From assembly GCA_021372695.1 (NCBI GenBank), contig JAJFTY010000044.1, positions 62,001 to 126,000 of the forward strand: DNA of 64,000 bases. The letters run 5' to 3'. The notes under the pieces were generated by a model. That model made no database searches, was not told the DNA's origin, and was given only the letters and a program-made list of their open reading frames with translations. Positions 61,644 through 64,000 of this stretch are shown here, piece by piece (positions within the stretch are counted from its first letter, which is position 1; every line of letters begins with the position of its first letter). Source of the DNA: Deltaproteobacteria bacterium (GTDB lineage: Bacteria; Desulfobacterota; Syntrophia; Syntrophales; UBA5619). The position numbers and the translations under genes were made by a program.

Positions 61644-63023
61644 ATGATCGGGAAGAGGTTCGTCCTTGCGTGTCTGCTGTTTCTGGGCGTGGTCTTGTCC
61701 GCGGAAACCGTCTCCGCGGCGTTCGATTTCGACTACGGCGGCGCTTTCCGGCTCCGGCAGGAGTACTGGGAAAAGCTGGTCGACCTGGAAACCACGGGAA
61801 AGCCGGATCGGGATTTCTTCCGCCTGCGCTCCACCCTCTGGGGCAAGGCCGCATACGGCGAGGATCTGGGCCTCTATCTCCGGCTGACCAACGAGGCCAA
61901 ATACTATCTCGGAACGTACAAACCTCTGGAGACGCCGGACCGCACCTCGGACAGCACCCGGTTCGATGTGGACGAGCTCATCGTCGATAATCTCCATTTC
62001 GATTACAAGAACGCCTTCGGACTCCCCGTGGACCTGCGGATCGGGCGCCAGGACTTCTTCGGGGCCTACGGAGAAGGCTTCCTGATCGTCGACGGCACCC
62101 CGGGCGACGGTTCGCGCACGGCCTACTTCAATGCCGCCAAGGCGGTCTGGCGGATCGCCGAAGGGCACAGCGTCGACCTGGTCTACCTCTCCGACCCCAA
62201 GGCGGACACCTACCTCCCCTCGCTCTACCCGGCGCGGTCCGACTCCATCCCGACCTATGTCGGCAACAAGCGGCTCCTCAACGCCTCGGACGAACAGGGC
62301 GTGATCCTCTACGGCAAGAGCCGGATCAACAGCTATCTCGCCGTGGAGCCCTATTACATCTACAAGGAGGAGGACCCCGTCGGGACGAACGCGAGGCTCC
62401 GGCTCAACACGTTCGGCGGCCGGGCCGTCGTGACCGCGGGTGCGTGGAAGGTGCGGGCCGAATTCGCGCATCAGTTCGGCGAGTACGCCAACGGACGGGA
62501 CCGGAAGGCCAATGGCGGATACCTCTTCGCCGGCCGGAAGCACGAGACGGTGCTGTTCAAGCCGGAGTGGGACGTGGGCTACGTCTACCTCTCCGGCGAC
62601 GACCCGACCACACGCGACCACGAGGGGTGGGACCCGCTCTTCTCCCGCGCCCCGGCGTGGAACGAGGTCTACGTCTATCCCCTCGCCAACGAGACGGCCA
62701 ACGACAGCGGTCCCATCCCGGCCTACTGGACGAACCTCCACATCTACATGGCCGGCGTCAAGCTCTCCTTCACGGATGCGACGAATTTGGCCGTGACCTA
62801 CCAGTACCTCCGGTCCGATCAGGCCACCTCCGGACTCAATCCGGCCATGTTTTCGAACGGCAGCAAGGAGCGCGGACAGGTGGCCACGCTGGTACTGAAC
62901 CACAACTTCACGAAGCGGCTCAGCGGCCTCCTGCAGGCGGAATATTTCATCCCGGGAAATTTCTACACCGACAAGGCGGAGAATGCGGCGCTCCTCCGGT
63001 GGCAGTTGAACTACCGGTTCTGA
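61644..63023 (+). CDS. Alginate-export-like outer-membrane beta-barrel protein
   Basis: The 459-residue protein has a signal peptide (MIGKRFVLACLLFLGVVLSA, cleaved near VSAAFDF) and then YGGAFRLRQEYWE, the opening of Alginate_exp-type barrels, plus LRIGRQDFFGAYGEGFLIVDG, EQGVILYGKS and a terminal Phe (LLRWQLNYRF). It probably lets an anionic or sugar-like solute cross the outer membrane. ATG 61644 has AAGGGGGA just before it. The gene is monocistronic with its own promoter. Confidence 0.83.
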   Translation: MIGKRFVLACLLFLGVVLSAETVSAAFDFDYGGAFRLRQEYWEKLVDLETTGKPDRDFFRLRSTLWGKAAYGEDLGLYLRLTNEAKYYLGTYKPLETPDRTSDSTRFDVDELIVDNLHFDYKNAFGLPVDLRIGRQDFFGAYGEGFLIVDGTPGDGSRTAYFNAAKAVWRIAEGHSVDLVYLSDPKADTYLPSLYPARSDSIPTYVGNKRLLNASDEQGVILYGKSRINSYLAVEPYYIYKEEDPVGTNARLRLNTFGGRAVVTAGAWKVRAEFAHQFGEYANGRDRKANGGYLFAGRKHETVLFKPEWDVGYVYLSGDDPTTRDHEGWDPLFSRAPAWNEVYVYPLANETANDSGPIPAYWTNLHIYMAGVKLSFTDATNLAVTYQYLRSDQATSGLNPAMFSNGSKERGQVATLVLNHNFTKRLSGLLQAEYFIPGNFYTDKAENAALLRWQLNYRF

Positions 63024-63057
63024 CGGCCACGCGGGAATCCCCGCAGCAAATTCATGA

Positions 63058-63086
63058 TTGACATCGACCGGATTTTGTTCTAAGGT
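63058..63086 (+). promoter_or_regulatory. Candidate promoter of the mini-ORF
   Basis: A perfect TTGACA (63058-63063) is followed after 17 nt by TAAGGT (63081-63086), a weak -10. The sequence around the -35 box (GATTGACATC) repeats that of the promoter at 61557. Confidence 0.45.
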
Positions 63087-63113
63087 CCGGACGATTTTTC
63101 AATCGGGGTTTTG

Positions 63114-63242
63114 ATGAAAATGAACGCGATGACGAGAAGAGCATATCCGAACCGCGGCCTGCTGCGCCGGGGCCTCCTGTTGTGCCTCGCTCTTCTCGGG
63201 ATGGGTCTAAGCCCATCGCCCGTCGCTTTCAGGAGACTGTAG
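63114..63242 (+). CDS. 42-residue secreted-type mini-protein or leader peptide
   Basis: The frame encodes a Met/Arg-rich N-terminus (TRRAYPNRGLLRR), a hydrophobic core (GLLLCLALLGMGLSPSP) and ends soon after (VAFRRL). It looks like a signal peptide with almost no mature part. GGGG precedes the ATG by 5 nt, a promoter candidate lies upstream and a clear terminator follows, so the unit is complete. It may be the remnant of a longer exported protein, a small membrane protein, or a leader. No known family. Confidence 0.45.
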   Translation: MKMNAMTRRAYPNRGLLRRGLLLCLALLGMGLSPSPVAFRRL

Positions 63243-63264
63243 TTCTGGAAAATCAGCGTATCCT

Positions 63265-63298
63265 AAAGGCCATGGGTTGAAAAATCCATGGCCTTTTT
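63265..63298 (+). terminator. Rho-independent terminator
   Basis: A perfect 11-bp stem AAAGGCCATGG / CCATGGCCTTT with a 10-nt loop is followed by a T tract, 22 nt after the mini-ORF stop and 32 nt before the next start codon. Confidence 0.88.
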
Positions 63299-63330
63299 GT
63301 TTCCGGGCTGCTTAACGTGAGGAAAACGAC

Positions 63331-63894
63331 ATGTATGAAGTGATATGGCACGGCCGCGGCGGGCAGGGCGTCGTCATCGCCGCACAGATCCTGGCCGAAT
63401 CGGCCTATCTCCAGGGATTCAAGGGGGTCACCTCGGCTCCGACCTTCGGCCCGGAGAGGCGCGGCGCGCCGCTCACGGCCTCGACCCGGATTTCGGATGC
63501 GCCGATCAGGACTTTCTCCCAGATCGTCAAGGCGGACATCGCCGTGGTCCTCGACCCGTCGCTCTTCGGCATCGTCGATATCGTGGGATCGCTGAAACCC
63601 GAGGGGCTCCTTCTGATCAATACGCAGAAGGCCGATGACGTTGAGATTCCGGGAACCATCCGCGTCGCCACGCTCGACGCCGCCGCGATCGCCATCCGCT
63701 TCCACCTCCTGAAGGAGGGGGCGCCGATGGTCAACACGCCCATGCTCGGGGTGCTCTCCAAGGCTTCGGGGATCGTCTCCCTCGACCATATGGAGAAGGG
63801 GCTGAAGTGGAAGCTCTCCGGAGGGGCGGCGGCGACCAACATCGCGGCTCTCCGGGCGGCCTACGAGGAAACATGCATCCGGAAAACGGAATAG
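63331..63894 (+). CDS. 2-oxoacid:ferredoxin oxidoreductase gamma subunit
   Basis: The 187-residue protein shows VIWHGRGGQGVVIAAQILAE, TSAPTFGPERRGAPLTASTRIS and NTPMLGVL, the gamma-subunit signature of pyruvate/2-oxoacid:ferredoxin oxidoreductases. GAGGA lies 7 nt upstream. The separate gamma gene followed by a delta gene is the four-subunit PorCDAB-type arrangement of anaerobes; alpha and beta genes should lie beyond the window. The substrate (pyruvate, 2-oxoisovalerate or other) cannot be told from gamma. Confidence 0.92.
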   Translation: MYEVIWHGRGGQGVVIAAQILAESAYLQGFKGVTSAPTFGPERRGAPLTASTRISDAPIRTFSQIVKADIAVVLDPSLFGIVDIVGSLKPEGLLLINTQKADDVEIPGTIRVATLDAAAIAIRFHLLKEGAPMVNTPMLGVLSKASGIVSLDHMEKGLKWKLSGGAAATNIAALRAAYEETCIRKTE

Positions 63895-63905
63895 AAAGGT
63901 CTTCT

Positions 63906-64000
63906 ATGGAAATCAAAGACGACAACATCTCCGCCATGTGCAAGCCCTCCGTCGGCGAGGCGGGAAGGACCGGCGACTGGCGGGACGCGACCCCGGTCAT
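63906..64000 (+). CDS. 2-oxoacid:ferredoxin oxidoreductase delta subunit (start only)
   Basis: The window ends 31 codons into this gene. MEIKDDNISAMCKPS, followed by TGDWRDATPV, resembles the N-terminus of PorD-type delta subunits, where the two ferredoxin motifs would follow. AAAGG is 6 nt before the ATG and the gamma gene ends 11 nt upstream. The identification rests mainly on context. Confidence 0.7.
   Translation, partial: MEIKDDNISAMCKPSVGEAGRTGDWRDATPV

Overview
The window looks like part of the chromosome of a GC-rich, Gram-negative (diderm) anaerobe, most plausibly a syntrophic Desulfobacterota (Syntrophales-like) bacterium. The reasons are a lipid A/heptose core cluster and outer-membrane barrel proteins, together with a fatty-acid activation and beta-oxidation set joined to EtfBA, a membrane ETF:quinone-type Fe-S oxidoreductase, an AMP-forming acetyl-CoA synthetase and a 2-oxoacid:ferredoxin oxidoreductase. 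The taxon is an inference from gene content; there is no rRNA or tRNA gene in the window.

Region 1 (46-5186, + strand) is an inner-core LPS operon: lpxK, an LpxL/HtrB-type acyltransferase, waaF, gmhB, waaC and a Trm112-like zinc protein. It meets the next cluster tail to tail, the two stop codons sharing one CTAG. Region 2 (5183-29895, - strand) is one long, tightly overlapping surface-polysaccharide (O-antigen or EPS) operon. It encodes a CDP-6-deoxyhexose branch (rfbF, rfbG, an RfbC-like epimerase and a C-methyltransferase interrupted by a TAG codon). It then encodes a low-GC accessory block (DegT aminotransferase, ATP-grasp ligase, a phosphatase-SDR fusion, a methyltransferase, a CmcI-like protein and a GT2). 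Next come a Wzx flippase and a UDP-L-FucNAc/L-QuiNAc-type branch (4,6-dehydratase, RmlD-like reductase, 2-epimerase). After these lie several glycosyltransferases, a UDP-2,3-diacetamido-uronate-type branch (WbpB/WbpE/WbpD-like), a methyltransferase and a 4-aminotransferase. The operon ends with an unusual fusion of an initiating phosphoglycosyl transferase to a PglF/CapD-type dehydratase. A MarR-family EPS regulator (30030-30416) with a 19-bp palindrome at its own promoter heads the cluster.

Region 3 (30512-38431) holds further LPS/glycan glycosyltransferases, two leftward and five genes rightward around a palindromic divergent intergenic region. A YtfJ-like periplasmic protein follows. Region 4 (39372-53151) is catabolic: acyl-CoA ligase, two thiolases and enoyl-CoA hydratase rightward; then acs, etfB, etfA, the membrane Fe-S oxidoreductase and a second acyl-CoA ligase leftward. 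The larger gaps of this leftward operon each carry a strong GC-rich hairpin without a U-tract. In such organisms acetyl-CoA synthetase can run towards ATP, so this block can be read as an energy-conserving end of beta-oxidation.

Region 5 (53152-64000) is a mixture: a structured leader and porin-like barrel, an FmdB zinc ribbon, HflX GTPase apparently without a standard start codon, a small membrane-anchored protein with a GT39-like membrane glycosyltransferase and a DPM1-like GT2, a 53-bp near-complete palindrome between convergent genes, an SDR lacking the usual Tyr/Lys, an alginate-export-like barrel with a clear sigma70-type promoter, a 42-codon secreted-type mini-ORF ending in a terminator, and the gamma and (cut off) delta subunits of a 2-oxoacid:ferredoxin oxidoreductase.
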